Below are positions 18,919 through 27,834 of a stretch of DNA of 64,000 nucleotides, one piece after another. The translations under genes and the position numbers were made by a program. The notes beneath the pieces were generated by a model. The model was not told where the DNA came from and did not search any database. It saw nothing but the letters and a program-made list of their open reading frames with translations. Origin of the DNA: Streptomyces sp. SDr-06 (GTDB lineage: Bacteria; Actinomycetota; Actinomycetes; Streptomycetales; Streptomycetaceae); the NCBI RefSeq assembly GCF_003324565.1, contig NZ_QOLA01000003.1:372001-436000 (forward strand), given 5' to 3'. How positions within the stretch are numbered: the first letter of the stretch is position 1; each line of letters starts with the position of its first letter.

Positions 18919-20854
18919 CACGCTCGACCACCGCGCCGGCGGGGCCGCCCTCGCACGCCGCCTGCTGCTCGACAACGGCGCGCTCAGCGCCCTGGTGGTG
19001 CTCGTCGCGGCGCTGGCGCTGCTCTCCGGCGACTTCCTCACCACGCAGAACCTGCTGAACGTGGGCGTGCAGGCCGCGGTGACCGCGATCCTCGCGTTCG
19101 GCGTCACCTTCGTCATCGTGTCGGCGGGCATCGACCTGTCGGTCGGCTCGGTGGCCGCGCTCTCCTCGACCGTCCTCGCCTGGTCGGCGACGTCCGGGGG
19201 CGTGCCCGTCTGGCTCGCCGTCGTGCTGGCCGTCGCCACCGGCATCGCCTGCGGGCTCGTCAACGGGGTGCTGGTCTCGTACGGCAAACTCCCGCCGTTC
19301 ATCGCGACGTTGGCGATGCTGTCGGTCGGCCGCGGTCTCTCCCTGGTGGTCTCCCAGGGCAGCCCCATCGCCTTCCCCGACTCGGTGTCCGTGCTCGGTG
19401 ACACGCTCGGCGGCTGGCTGCCGGTGCCGGTCCTGGTGATGATCGGGGCCGGGCTCCTCACGGCGTTCGTCCTGTCCCGCACCTACATCGGCCGCTCGAT
19501 GTACGCGATCGGCGGCAACGAGGAGGCGGCCCGGCTCTCGGGGCTGCGGGTGAAGCGGCAGAAACTCGTCGTCTACGCGCTGTCCGGCCTGTTCGCTGCC
19601 GTCGCGGGCATCGTCCTCGCCTCCCGCCTGGCCTCCGCGCAGCCCCAGGCCGCGCAGGGGTACGAGCTCGACGCCATCGCCGCGGTCGTCATCGGCGGGG
19701 CGAGCCTGTCGGGCGGCGTCGGCAAGGCGTCGGGCACCCTGATCGGCGCGCTGATCCTCGCGGTGCTGCGCAACGGGCTCAACCTCCTTTCCGTGTCGGC
19801 GTTCTGGCAGCAGGTCGTCATCGGCGTCGTCATCGCGCTCGCGGTCCTCCTCGACACTCTGCGCCGCCGGGCGGGGGCCACGCCCGGGGCGCTGTCCGGC
19901 CCGGCGGGGCCGGGGCGCAAGGGGCCCGGCGCGGTGAGACTCGCCGTCGCCGCGGTGTGCCTGGCGGCGGTTGTCGGCGCCGGCTATCTGCTGAACCCCG
20001 GCTCCTCCGGGGGCACCGGCACCAAGCTGGGGATGTCGCTGTCCACCCTCAACAACCCCTTCTTCGTGCAGATGAAGCAGGGTGCGCAGGCCGAGGCCAG
20101 GGCCGAGGGCGTCGACCTCACCGTCACCGACGCCCAGAACGACGCCTCCCAACAGGCCAACCAGATCCAGAACTTCACGAGCTCCGGCATGAAGTCGATC
20201 ATCGTGAACCCGGTGGACTCGGACGCGGTGGGCCCCTCCGTGCACGGCGCCAACGAGGCGGACATCCCGGTCGTCGCCGCCGACCGCGGGGTCAACAAGG
20301 CGCGGACCGCCACGCTGGTCGCCTCCGACAACGTGGCCGGCGGTCGCCTCGCCGCCCGGACCCTGGCTGAAAGGCTCGGCGGCACGGGGAAGATCGTCGT
20401 CCTCCAGGGCACCGCGGGCACCTCCGCCAGCCGCGAACGCGGGGCGGGCTTCGCCGAAGGCCTCAAGGCCTACCCGGGGATCGAGGTCGTGGCCCGCCAG
20501 CCCGCCGACTTCGACCGCACCAAGGGCCTGGACGTCATGACCAACCTCCTCCAGTCCCACCCCGACATCACCGGCGTCTTCTGTGAGAACGACGAGATGG
20601 CGCTCGGCGCGGTCAAGGCGCTGGGCGGCAGGGCGGGCGGCTCGGTCGCGGTCGTCGGCTTCGACGGAACTCCCGATGCCGTCAAGGCGGTTGGGGCGGG
20701 CACGCTGTACGCCTCGGTGGCCCAGCAGCCCGCGGAACTCGGCCGGATGGCGGTGCGGAACGCCGTCGCGGCGGCCCGGGGCAAGAAGCCGGACAGCACG
20801 GTGAAGGTGCCCGTGAGGGTGGTCACGAAGAAGAACGCGGCCGACTTCTCCTGA
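18908..20854 (+). CDS. RbsC-RbsB fusion: sugar permease with tethered substrate-binding domain
   Basis: Fusion of 648 aa. Residues about 20-325 are an RbsC-type permease with eight to ten membrane segments (SAGIDLSVGSVAAL and GRSMYAIGGNEEAARLSG are family marks). A further membrane segment (about 340-365, AVRLAVAAVCLAAVVGAGYLL) leads to an RbsB-like binding domain from about 375 (LGMSLSTLNNPFFVQM, VVGFDGTPDAVKAV). The binding protein is thus anchored outside the membrane rather than diffusible. GTG 18908 overlaps rbsA by 11 bases behind GGAGGG. The substrate is probably ribose because ribokinase follows. Confidence 0.9.
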   Translation: MATDTLDHRAGGAALARRLLLDNGALSALVVLVAALALLSGDFLTTQNLLNVGVQAAVTAILAFGVTFVIVSAGIDLSVGSVAALSSTVLAWSATSGGVPVWLAVVLAVATGIACGLVNGVLVSYGKLPPFIATLAMLSVGRGLSLVVSQGSPIAFPDSVSVLGDTLGGWLPVPVLVMIGAGLLTAFVLSRTYIGRSMYAIGGNEEAARLSGLRVKRQKLVVYALSGLFAAVAGIVLASRLASAQPQAAQGYELDAIAAVVIGGASLSGGVGKASGTLIGALILAVLRNGLNLLSVSAFWQQVVIGVVIALAVLLDTLRRRAGATPGALSGPAGPGRKGPGAVRLAVAAVCLAAVVGAGYLLNPGSSGGTGTKLGMSLSTLNNPFFVQMKQGAQAEARAEGVDLTVTDAQNDASQQANQIQNFTSSGMKSIIVNPVDSDAVGPSVHGANEADIPVVAADRGVNKARTATLVASDNVAGGRLAARTLAERLGGTGKIVVLQGTAGTSASRERGAGFAEGLKAYPGIEVVARQPADFDRTKGLDVMTNLLQSHPDITGVFCENDEMALGAVKALGGRAGGSVAVVGFDGTPDAVKAVGAGTLYASVAQQPAELGRMAVRNAVAAARGKKPDSTVKVPVRVVTKKNAADFS

Positions 20855-20903
20855 ACGCAGCGCACTCCTGACGCCCCATCAATGCTCGACGAAAGGCGCT
20901 CCC

Positions 20904-21809
20904 ATGCACACCTACGGCCTGCTGGTCGTGGGCTCGGCCAACGCCGATCTGGTCATCGGCGTGGACCGCAGGCCCGCTCCCGGCGAGACGGTGCTCGGCA
21001 CGGACCTCGCCGTCCACCCCGGCGGCAAGGGCGCGAACCAGGCGGTCGCCGCCGCGCGGCTCGGCGCCCGCACGGTCCTGCTCGCCAAGGTCGGCGACGA
21101 CGACCACGGGCGGCTGCTGCTCACCTCGCTGCGCGCGGCCGGGGTCGGCACCGTCGGCGTGCTGGTCGACAAGACGCCCACCGGGGTCGCCCTGATCACC
21201 GTGGACCCCTCGGGCGACAACAGCATCGTCGTGTCACCGGGTGCCAACGCCCGCCTGACCCCCGACGACGTCCGCGCCGCCCGCAGCCTGTTCGCGCTGG
21301 CCCCGGTCGTCTCGGTGCAGCTGGAGATCCCCCTGGAGACGGTGGCGGAAGTGGCGCGGTGCCTGGCCCCCGGCGCCCGCCTCGTTCTGAACCCCTCGCC
21401 ACCCGCCCCGCTGCCGCCCGAAGTCCTCGCGGCCTGCGACCCGTTGATCGTCAACGAGCACGAGGCGCGCTTCATGCTGGGCGGCTCGGCGGGGGAGAGC
21501 CCCGAGGACTGGGCGCGGGCCCTGCTGGCGCTCGGCCCCCGCTCCGCGGTCGTCACGCTCGGCGCGGAAGGAGCCCTGGCGGCCGACGCGGACGGCTGCG
21601 TACGGGTGCCGAGCCCGCGGGTGGAAGCGATCGACACGACAGGCGCGGGCGACGCCTTCACCGCGGCACTGGCCTGGCGCCTGGGCCTGGGCGAGCCCCT
21701 GAAACAGGCCGCCACGTTCGCGACGAGGGTCGGCGCGTTCGCCGTCACGAGGAAGGGCGCACAGGAGTCGTACCCGACCGCGGATGAGCTGTGCGCCGGA
21801 GGGCTGTAA
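20904..21809 (+). CDS. rbsK: Ribokinase
   Basis: Cytosolic PfkB-family kinase of 301 aa phosphorylating ribose at O5 with ATP. The substrate motif HPGGKGANQAVAAARLG (about 38-54) and catalytic DTTGAGDAFTAALAW (about 247-261, with the base Asp) are complete; NEHEARFM is the second conserved block. It lies 49 bases after the transporter gene with GAAAGG before ATG 20904. It ends the operon; the pyranase RbsD seen in many rbs operons is absent. Confidence 0.9.
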   Translation: MHTYGLLVVGSANADLVIGVDRRPAPGETVLGTDLAVHPGGKGANQAVAAARLGARTVLLAKVGDDDHGRLLLTSLRAAGVGTVGVLVDKTPTGVALITVDPSGDNSIVVSPGANARLTPDDVRAARSLFALAPVVSVQLEIPLETVAEVARCLAPGARLVLNPSPPAPLPPEVLAACDPLIVNEHEARFMLGGSAGESPEDWARALLALGPRSAVVTLGAEGALAADADGCVRVPSPRVEAIDTTGAGDAFTAALAWRLGLGEPLKQAATFATRVGAFAVTRKGAQESYPTADELCAGGL

Positions 21810-21879
21810 GGAGAGGGAGATACCGGAGGCCCGGCCACGGCGTTCGGCGGGACACACAACCGGCGGCGCCGGATTCGGC

Positions 21880-22203
21880 TCAGGTCCAAAAGACGTCGGT
21901 GACGATGATCTGGGGTTCGGCGTGGCGACGGAGGAAAGTGAAGATGAGCCAGCCTCGGCCCCCGGCGAGATCGGCGATGTGGGGGCCTCCGGGGCTGGTC
22001 GAAGCAAGCGGTCGTACCGCGATCCAGTGGGGCAGGGACGTGTCGGCGTCAATCCCCCGGAAGTACGGGTCGTCGACGGTGATCAACTCGGCTCGGGCGG
22101 CCATGACCAGTTGCCGTCCCTCCGCCGGCATGTGGGAGAAGGCCTCCCCGGCCTCCTTCGTCCAGTCCATCTGCCAGGGTGGCCCGGGCAGGGGGTCGGT
22201 CAC
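21880..22203 (-). CDS. Unknown small protein, possible RelE/ParE-like toxin of the Phd module
   Basis: Protein of 107 aa starting at GTG 22203, which overlaps the stop of the upstream gene (GTGA). No family motif is certain. The pattern WTKEAGEAFSHMPAEGRQLV, then a strand WIAVRPLAS and a final pair GRGWLIFTFLRR / PQIIVTDVFW resembles the helix-helix-sheet order of RelE/ParE ribosome or gyrase toxins. Its place as the third gene after a Phd/YefM antitoxin supports a toxin role, but this is inference. A downstream effector or accessory role is also possible. Confidence 0.6.
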   Translation of the reverse strand: MTDPLPGPPWQMDWTKEAGEAFSHMPAEGRQLVMAARAELITVDDPYFRGIDADTSLPHWIAVRPLASTSPGGPHIADLAGGRGWLIFTFLRRHAEPQIIVTDVFWT

Positions 22204-22556
22204 TGGCCCGGCTCCGTGGCCGCGGCTTCGTGCCGTAGACGGCTGTACTCCGCGAGCAGCCGCGCGCTCTCCTGAGGTTCCTCGGACTTCGCAGCGCGCG
22301 CCTCGAGGTCGCGCAGGTGCTCCTCCAGCGCTGGGTCCCTCGCGATGGCGTACTGCGTCCACCACAGACGCATGAAGGCGGGGACGGGCGTCACATTGAA
22401 GGCGTCGGCGATGTCGCGGCGCCAGTGGGCCTCGAAGTCCGGCAGAAGATGCGGCGCGTGTTCCTGAATGGCGAGCCTGAGGGCCTGAGGAGTGCGCTCG
22501 GGCATGGGGGGCAGGCGGCGGGGGCCACCCTCGAAGGGGAGGGGCTCGGCGGTCAT
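22200..22556 (-). CDS. DUF6247-like protein of the Phd module
   Basis: Cytosolic protein of 118 aa, largely helical and rich in Glu, Arg and Trp. The stretch HWRRDIADAFNVTPVPAFMRLWWTQYAIA resembles proteins annotated DUF6247, which in actinobacteria sit next to Phd-type antitoxins. No enzyme motif is visible. AGGAGAAG precedes ATG 22556. It lies 35 bases after the antitoxin gene and overlaps the third gene, so the three are cotranscribed. It could be the toxin, a chaperone or an adaptor. Confidence 0.68.
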   Translation of the reverse strand: MTAEPLPFEGGPRRLPPMPERTPQALRLAIQEHAPHLLPDFEAHWRRDIADAFNVTPVPAFMRLWWTQYAIARDPALEEHLRDLEARAAKSEEPQESARLLAEYSRLRHEAAATEPGQ

Positions 22557-22591
22557 GGCGCGCTTCTCCTGGGGGCTGCGGCGTAGTCGGT

Positions 22592-22786
22592 TCAGGCGGC
22601 GTGAGACCGGTCGTCGCCCTCCACCGGCAGGGCGTTCACCTGCTCGAACCAGTCAGCGGGGACGAGGTAGGCGAGCGTCTTGCCCTTACGCGTGATCGCG
22701 GCGGCCTCCCCGGCGATGCGGGTGCGGTCCAGGATCTCGCCCATGCTCCTGCGGAGGTCGATGGTGGTGTACGTCTTCGTTTCCAT
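22592..22786 (-). CDS. Phd/YefM-family antitoxin
   Basis: Protein of 64 aa with the classical Phd/YefM N-terminus: TYTTIDLRRSMGEILDR, then AAAITRKGKTLAYLVP, which forms the DNA-binding dimer. The C-terminal tail is the usual toxin-binding part. ATG 22786 has no Shine-Dalgarno. A TATAGA hexamer ends 9 bases upstream, so the transcript is probably leaderless. A perfect palindrome just upstream is the likely autorepression site. Confidence 0.85.
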   Translation of the reverse strand: METKTYTTIDLRRSMGEILDRTRIAGEAAAITRKGKTLAYLVPADWFEQVNALPVEGDDRSHAA

Positions 22787-22801
22787 GGCACGCAATCTAT
22801 A

Positions 22802-22818
22802 ACAACTATCATAGTTGT
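22802..22818. promoter_or_regulatory. Operator palindrome of the Phd module
   Basis: ACAACTATCATAGTTGT is a perfect 7-3-7 inverted repeat within an AT-rich island, 16-32 bases upstream of the antitoxin start and next to its -10-like TATAGA. This is the usual arrangement for Phd/YefM autorepression. Confidence 0.7.
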
Positions 22819-23079
22819 CGCCTGCGCATCGGGAGGCCCGGCTCACTCTGTGGCAACGCGGCGCACGCGGGGAGACCCGGCGCCGATCCCCTCCGCCGCT
22901 CCCTCCCGGTCGCGGTCCCGGCCTCGCGGGTTCAGGTGTCCCGAGTTGGGACAGCTTCCTTCGCGACTTACCGCAATGTGCTCCCTTGGCGGGCCGCGGG
23001 GCGAGGGGGCGGGGCGGGGGGTGGACATATTGGGCGCTGCAACCGGCATTCCCGTCGTTGGAGGGGAGTAGGTGCAGCG

Positions 23080-24273
23080 GTGGTCCATCTCGCTGGTCAA
23101 GTACGGTCCGTGGAGCCCGGGTTGGTCGATGTGCGGGACCGGGCCACGTGGACGGAGCTCTTCTACGACCTGGTGCTCGCCTTCGGGGTGAGCCAGATCG
23201 CGCACGTCCTGGCGCAGCGGCCCGACTGGGCGACGCTGGGCACGTGTCTGCTGATCCTCGTGCCGCTCTGGTGGGCCTGGGTCGACGTGGTGATGGCGAT
23301 GAACGCCGTGCACGAGACCACCATGCAGCGGGTGTTCCTGCTGCTCGCCGGGCTCGCCACGTACGGCATGAGCGTGGCCGCGCCGCACGCCCTGGAGACC
23401 CGCGCCGAGGCGCTGCTGTACGCCGGGTGCTACCTCGCGCTGCGGCTGCTCATCGGGGAGGCCATCCGGCGCGAGTGCGCCGTCTACACCATCCACCCCT
23501 ATCGCGCGGGTCTCGCCTTCGCCCTGGTGCTGTTCGCGACCGCGGTGCTGCCGCCGGGGCTGCGCACCGCCGGCTGGGCCGTCGCCGTGGTCGCGGAGAT
23601 CCTCGCCCCCCTGGTCCTCAGCGGGCATCTGCGTCAGCTGGCGTTCGGGGTCAACCATCTGCCCGAGCGGTTCGGGTTGTTCATCATCATCGCGCTCGGC
23701 GAGAACGTGGTGTCCGTGGGCGCCTGGGTCGCCGGACGGCGGCTCGGGGCGCTCGAACTGCTCGCCGTCTCCCTCGCCTTCCTCACCGGCTGCGCCCTGT
23801 GGTGGCTCTACTTCCACCTGGTGGCGTCCGCCATCGCGCACGCCCTGCGCACCCACCCCACGCCGTCCGTCGTCGTACGGGACGTGCTCAGCTACGGCCA
23901 TCTGGTGCTGGTGCTCGGCCTGTTGCTCGTCTCGGTCGGCGCCGACCGGATCGTCGTCGAACCCGCCCACGTGCCCCACCGGTACGCCGCCGCGCTCCTG
24001 CCGGTCGGCGCCGCGCTCTTCACCCTCACCTTCTGCTACACCCGGCGGCGGATGTTCGGCGCCGCCTCGCTGACCCGGTTCGCCGGGGGCCTCGCCCTGC
24101 TCGCGCTCGGCGGCGCCGCCCCCTGGCTCCCCGGCCTCGTCACGCTCGGCTCCGCGGCCGCCCTCCTCGTCGCCGTGAACGGGCTCGAACACTGGCTGAT
24201 CAGCTCCGGGCGGCAGGTCCCGCTGATCTTCCGGCGGGCCCAACAGGGCTCGTCACAGGCCCAGTTGACGTAG
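23080..24273 (+). CDS. LtrA-family membrane protein (low temperature requirement A)
   Basis: Integral membrane protein of 397 aa with about ten to twelve hydrophobic segments. It opens with the LtrA signature TWTELFYDLVLAFGVSQIA and contains LPERFGLFIIIALGEN in the middle, the family's conserved acidic and histidine positions. Function is unknown in the family despite the name. The start is uncertain: GTG 23080 is chosen because GGAGGGGAG lies upstream and the preceding residues are low-complexity. It stands between the Phd module and an MFS gene. Confidence 0.82.
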   Translation: MVHLAGQVRSVEPGLVDVRDRATWTELFYDLVLAFGVSQIAHVLAQRPDWATLGTCLLILVPLWWAWVDVVMAMNAVHETTMQRVFLLLAGLATYGMSVAAPHALETRAEALLYAGCYLALRLLIGEAIRRECAVYTIHPYRAGLAFALVLFATAVLPPGLRTAGWAVAVVAEILAPLVLSGHLRQLAFGVNHLPERFGLFIIIALGENVVSVGAWVAGRRLGALELLAVSLAFLTGCALWWLYFHLVASAIAHALRTHPTPSVVVRDVLSYGHLVLVLGLLLVSVGADRIVVEPAHVPHRYAAALLPVGAALFTLTFCYTRRRMFGAASLTRFAGGLALLALGGAAPWLPGLVTLGSAAALLVAVNGLEHWLISSGRQVPLIFRRAQQGSSQAQLT

Positions 24274-24393
24274 TACGTGGGGGGACCTCGCAGAGTGCTC
24301 CACCCGGTGCCCGCCCAGCGCGAAACAGAGGGCCTTCGGCCCCTAGCGTTCCTGCGTACTCAAGTTTTCCGGCATGGAAAAGGAGGTGGCGTG

Positions 24394-25581
24394 ATGCCGT
24401 CCCGCAGTTCGACACCGGCCCTGCTCGCGTTGTCGCTGGGCTATTTCAGTCTGGGGACGATCTCACTTGCAGTGGTCGGCCTCAACGGTCCCATCGGAGA
24501 CGACCTGCACGTCGCGCCGGCTCGCGTGGGCTTCCTGGTCACCGTCTTCGCGCTCACGTTCGCACTGTTCGCCCCGGCCGCCCCGATCCTGCTGCGCCGC
24601 TGGAACCGCAAGCGGGTGCTCCTGCTCGGCATCGGCCTGCTCACCGTGGGCGCGGCCCTGGGCGCCCTCGCCCCGAACTACGGCTTCCTCGCCGTGACCC
24701 GGGTCATCGGCGCGATGGGCGCGGCCGTCTTCGGACCCGGCGCCTCCGCGGCGGGCTCGCTGATCGTCCCGCCGGAGCGCAGGCAGCGCGCCCTCGCCAC
24801 CGTGTTCGCCGGGATGACGGCGGCCGCGGTGCTCGGCGTGCCGCTCGCCTCGTTCCTCGGCGGCAGCCTCGGCTGGCGACCGGCGATGCTCGGAGTGGCC
24901 GCGCTGTCGGCACTCGGGTGTCTGCTCGTCGCGGTGTACGTGCCGGAGATCCCCTCCGGCGAGCCGCCCACGATCAAGGCCTACCGCGACACCCTGCGCA
25001 CCCCCGCCGCGCTCTCGACCGTCTCGACGACGCTGCTGTTCATGGCGGCCCAGTTCACGGTCTACGGCATCGCGGGCGCCTACCTCAAGGACCGCTTCGG
25101 CGCCTCGTCCGGGCTGATCTCGGTCACCCTGCTCGCGTTCGGCGTCATCGGAGTCCTCGGCAACGCCTCGTCGCCCAGGATCGCCGAGAAGCTCGGCGGC
25201 TCGCGCACCATCACCATCGCGGTCGCCGGCCTCGCCGCCGGGTTCGCCCTGCTCCTGGTGGCGCCGCACTCCGAGCCCGGCCTCGTGCTCTTCGCGATCT
25301 GGGCGTTCTTCAGCCAGATGTACCAGGCTCCCCAGCAGGCCCGCCTCGTGGACCTGCTGCCCGCCCAGCCCGGACTCATCCTGGCGATGAACGCAGCCGC
25401 CCTCTACCTCGGCATGAGCCTGGGCAGCTTCATCGGCAGCGCCCTGCTGCCCGGCATGGGCGCGGGCCCCATCCCGGCCGTCGCCCTCGTCATCCTCGCC
25501 GTCGCCGCCCTCGCGCACGCCTCGTCGGCGCGCAAGGTCACCGTCGCCGAGCGCCCCGCGCAACCGGTCCCCAGCTCGTAA
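24394..25581 (+). CDS. MFS transporter, probable drug/metabolite efflux (DHA1)
   Basis: Membrane transporter of 395 aa with about twelve hydrophobic segments. The RRWNRKRVLLLGI loop between TM2 and TM3 and the RVIGAMGAAVFGPGASA segment in TM4 match the proton-antiport DHA1 drug efflux group. AAGGAGGTG puts ATG 24394 (or the adjacent GTG) at ideal spacing. A SnoaL-fold gene follows after 51 bases, so both may share a transcript that ends at the hairpin near 26050. The substrate is unknown; an export role for a locally made metabolite is plausible. Confidence 0.86.
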   Translation: MPSRSSTPALLALSLGYFSLGTISLAVVGLNGPIGDDLHVAPARVGFLVTVFALTFALFAPAAPILLRRWNRKRVLLLGIGLLTVGAALGALAPNYGFLAVTRVIGAMGAAVFGPGASAAGSLIVPPERRQRALATVFAGMTAAAVLGVPLASFLGGSLGWRPAMLGVAALSALGCLLVAVYVPEIPSGEPPTIKAYRDTLRTPAALSTVSTTLLFMAAQFTVYGIAGAYLKDRFGASSGLISVTLLAFGVIGVLGNASSPRIAEKLGGSRTITIAVAGLAAGFALLLVAPHSEPGLVLFAIWAFFSQMYQAPQQARLVDLLPAQPGLILAMNAAALYLGMSLGSFIGSALLPGMGAGPIPAVALVILAVAALAHASSARKVTVAERPAQPVPSS

Positions 25582-25632
25582 CGGGCCCCCCGAACCACAT
25601 CCCGCACCAGGCAGAAACAACAAGGAGACACC

Positions 25633-26007
25633 GTGTCCAACCACCACGTGCAGCTCGTGCGCGACTACATCGAGAACATCTGGAACGAGGGGCAGACCGA
25701 CCGGGCCGACGAGTACCTGGCCGACCGGCTGATCCAGCACAACCCGAACCTCCCCGACGGCCGCAAGCCGCTCGTGGAGTTCATCGAGGGCTTCCGCAAG
25801 CAGCTTCCCGAGGCCCGGTTCGAGATCCGCCGCATCGCCGGCGACGACGGCCTGGTCTTCACCCACTCGCACTTCCGGCCGCAGCCGGGCCACCGCGGCA
25901 TGGTCGTGGTGGACGTGTTCCGCATCGACGACGGCCGCATCGTGGAGCACTGGGACGTCCGCGAGGACGTGCCGGAGACCACGGTCAGTGGCCACGACGT
26001 CTACTGA
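25633..26007 (+). CDS. SnoaL-like NTF2-fold protein
   Basis: Cytosolic protein of 124 aa with the SnoaL/polyketide-cyclase version of the NTF2 fold: LVRDYIENIWNEG, LIQHNPNLPDGR and DVFRIDDGRIVEHWDVREDV. Members act as cyclases, hydrolases or isomerases, or only bind ligand. The His and Asp usual in the SnoaL pocket are present. GTG 25633 follows AAGGAG. It is one of four NTF2-fold genes within 7 kb. Confidence 0.8.
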   Translation: MSNHHVQLVRDYIENIWNEGQTDRADEYLADRLIQHNPNLPDGRKPLVEFIEGFRKQLPEARFEIRRIAGDDGLVFTHSHFRPQPGHRGMVVVDVFRIDDGRIVEHWDVREDVPETTVSGHDVY

Positions 26008-26026
26008 GCCACACCCCGCTCCCCCC

Positions 26027-26074
26027 GCTGCCGCTCCCCGAGGCCCCTGCTTCGGGGAGCGGCAGCTCCCTTTT
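26027..26074 (+). terminator. Rho-independent-type terminator after SnoaL gene
   Basis: GCTGCCGCTCCCCGA (26027-26041) pairs perfectly with TCGGGGAGCGGCAGC (26052-26066), followed by CTCCCTTTT. It separates the MFS-SnoaL unit from the oxidase gene. Confidence 0.85.
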
Positions 26075-26143
26075 CACCCCGCCCCTCGACGGCACGTCAG
26101 CTGACGAGCACCCGCTGAAAGCACGTATACGAAGGAGACAACC

Positions 26144-27754
26144 ATGGCTGGAGTGACCCGCCGGGGATTCCTCGGCACCGCCTCCGGAGTCGGTGGCGCC
26201 GCCGTGCTCGGCATCACCGCGGCCGGGCCCGCCCGCGCCGCCGCGAGCACCACCGGCACGGCGGACACGACGATCGCCGCCCTGAGCGTCACGCCCGGCG
26301 ACCCCCGCTATCTGGACCTCATGTCCCGCGGCTACAACGCCAGATTCGCCGCCAGACCCGATTCCGTACGCCTTGTCCACTCCACCGACCAGGTGGTGCA
26401 GGTCGTGCAGGAGGCGGTCAGCAGCGGCCGGAGAATCACCGTCCGCGGCGGCGGACACTGCCTCGACGGCCTCGTGGACGACCCCGACGTCCGCATCCTC
26501 GTCGACATGTCCGAGATGAGCGCCATCACCTACGACGCGGGCCGCCGCGCCTTCGCCGTGGAGGCCGGCGCCCTGCTCGGCCACGTCTACCGCACCCTGT
26601 ACCTGGAGTGGGGCGTCACCATACCCGGCGGCACCTGCCCCACCGTCGGCGTCGGCGGCCATGTCACCGGCGGCGGATACGGGGCACTGTGCCGGAAGCA
26701 CGGCGCGGTCGTGGACCACCTGTACGCGGTCGAGGTGGTGTACGTCGACGCCCTGGGCATCGCCCGCTGCGTGGTCGCCACCCGGGACGCCGGCGACCCC
26801 AACCGCGAACTGTGGTGGGCGCACACCGGAGGCGGCGGCGGGACCTTCGGCATCGTGACGCGGTACTGGTTCCGCTCCCCGAACGCCACCGGCACCACGC
26901 CCGGAAACCTGCTCCCCAAGCCCCCGGCCACCCTGCTGAAGGCCACGGCGAGCTGGAAGTGGGCCGACCTCACGGAGGCCGACTTCGACCGCCTGGTGCG
27001 CAACCACAACGGCTGGCACCACGCGAACAACACCGTCGGCACCCCGTACGACACCCTCAACAGCGTGTTCATCCTGAACAACTACGTGCAGGGCGCCCTC
27101 GTGCTCAGCGCGCAGATCGACGGGTCGCTCGCCAACGCGGCCGACCTGATGAGCGGTTACATCGCGGCCGTGGCCGACGGGGTGGCCGCGCCGCACACCA
27201 CCGCCACCTCCAGCTGGCCCTGGCTGAAGGCCACGCTCAAGGACCCGTACGACACGGGCGTGTTCAACCGCGGCAAGTTCAAGGGCGCCTATCTGCGCGA
27301 GAGCTGGTCCGACGCCCAGCTCGCGGTGCTCTGGCGCAACCTCTCCGACCGGAGCTACGACGGCCACGCGGGCATCCTGCTCTACACCTACGGCGGCCAG
27401 GTGAACGCCGTGGCCCCCGACGCCACCGCGATGCCGCAGCGCGACTCGATGCTGAAGGCCAACTTCACCACCTACTGGAGCGACCCCAGCCAGGACGACC
27501 GGCACATCGCCTGGATGCGCAACCTGTACCGCGACATGTACGCCGACACGGGCGGGGTCCCGCTGCCCGACGGGGCCGCCGACGGCAGTTACATCAACTA
27601 CCCCGACGTCGACCTCGCCGACCCGGCGTGGAACACCTCGGGCGTGCCCTGGCAGGCGCTGTACTGGAAGGGCAACTACCCCCGCCTGCAGCGGGCCAAG
27701 CAGACGTGGGACCCGCGCAACGTCTTCCACCACCCCCTGTCGGTCACGGTCTGA
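26144..27754 (+). CDS. Tat-exported berberine-bridge-type FAD oxidase
   Basis: Secreted flavoenzyme of 536 aa. The twin-arginine signal TRRGFLG at residues 5-11 is followed by a hydrophobic stretch ending PARA. The FAD domain (PCMH/vanillyl-alcohol type) carries His105 in RGGGHCLDG and Cys165 in GGTCPTVGVGGH, the pair that in aclacinomycin oxidoreductase and glucooligosaccharide oxidase attach FAD bicovalently. The BBE domain at the C-terminus ends in NYPRLQRAKQTWDPRNVF. It would oxidise a secreted metabolite or sugar with O2. AAGGAG precedes ATG 26144. Confidence 0.88.
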   Translation: MAGVTRRGFLGTASGVGGAAVLGITAAGPARAAASTTGTADTTIAALSVTPGDPRYLDLMSRGYNARFAARPDSVRLVHSTDQVVQVVQEAVSSGRRITVRGGGHCLDGLVDDPDVRILVDMSEMSAITYDAGRRAFAVEAGALLGHVYRTLYLEWGVTIPGGTCPTVGVGGHVTGGGYGALCRKHGAVVDHLYAVEVVYVDALGIARCVVATRDAGDPNRELWWAHTGGGGGTFGIVTRYWFRSPNATGTTPGNLLPKPPATLLKATASWKWADLTEADFDRLVRNHNGWHHANNTVGTPYDTLNSVFILNNYVQGALVLSAQIDGSLANAADLMSGYIAAVADGVAAPHTTATSSWPWLKATLKDPYDTGVFNRGKFKGAYLRESWSDAQLAVLWRNLSDRSYDGHAGILLYTYGGQVNAVAPDATAMPQRDSMLKANFTTYWSDPSQDDRHIAWMRNLYRDMYADTGGVPLPDGAADGSYINYPDVDLADPAWNTSGVPWQALYWKGNYPRLQRAKQTWDPRNVFHHPLSVTV

Positions 27755-27772
27755 CCGGCGTACGCACGCGAA

Positions 27773-27816
27773 AGTGCCCCGCCCCCGGGACGTGAGGTCC
27801 TCGGGGGCGGGGCACT
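27773..27816. terminator. Bidirectional hairpin terminator
   Basis: AGTGCCCCGCCCCCG pairs perfectly with CGGGGGCGGGGCACT over 15 bases around a 14-base loop. It lies between the rightward oxidase and the leftward SDR gene. Confidence 0.82.
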
Positions 27817-27834
27817 GGTGCGTAGTGCGGAGAA

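Noticed and set aside
22815..26156. 1113-codon rightward open frame spanning LtrA, MFS and SnoaL genes
   Set aside because: It is a shadow frame caused by high GC: arginine/proline-rich with no domain, while three real genes with ribosome binding sites occupy the other frames.
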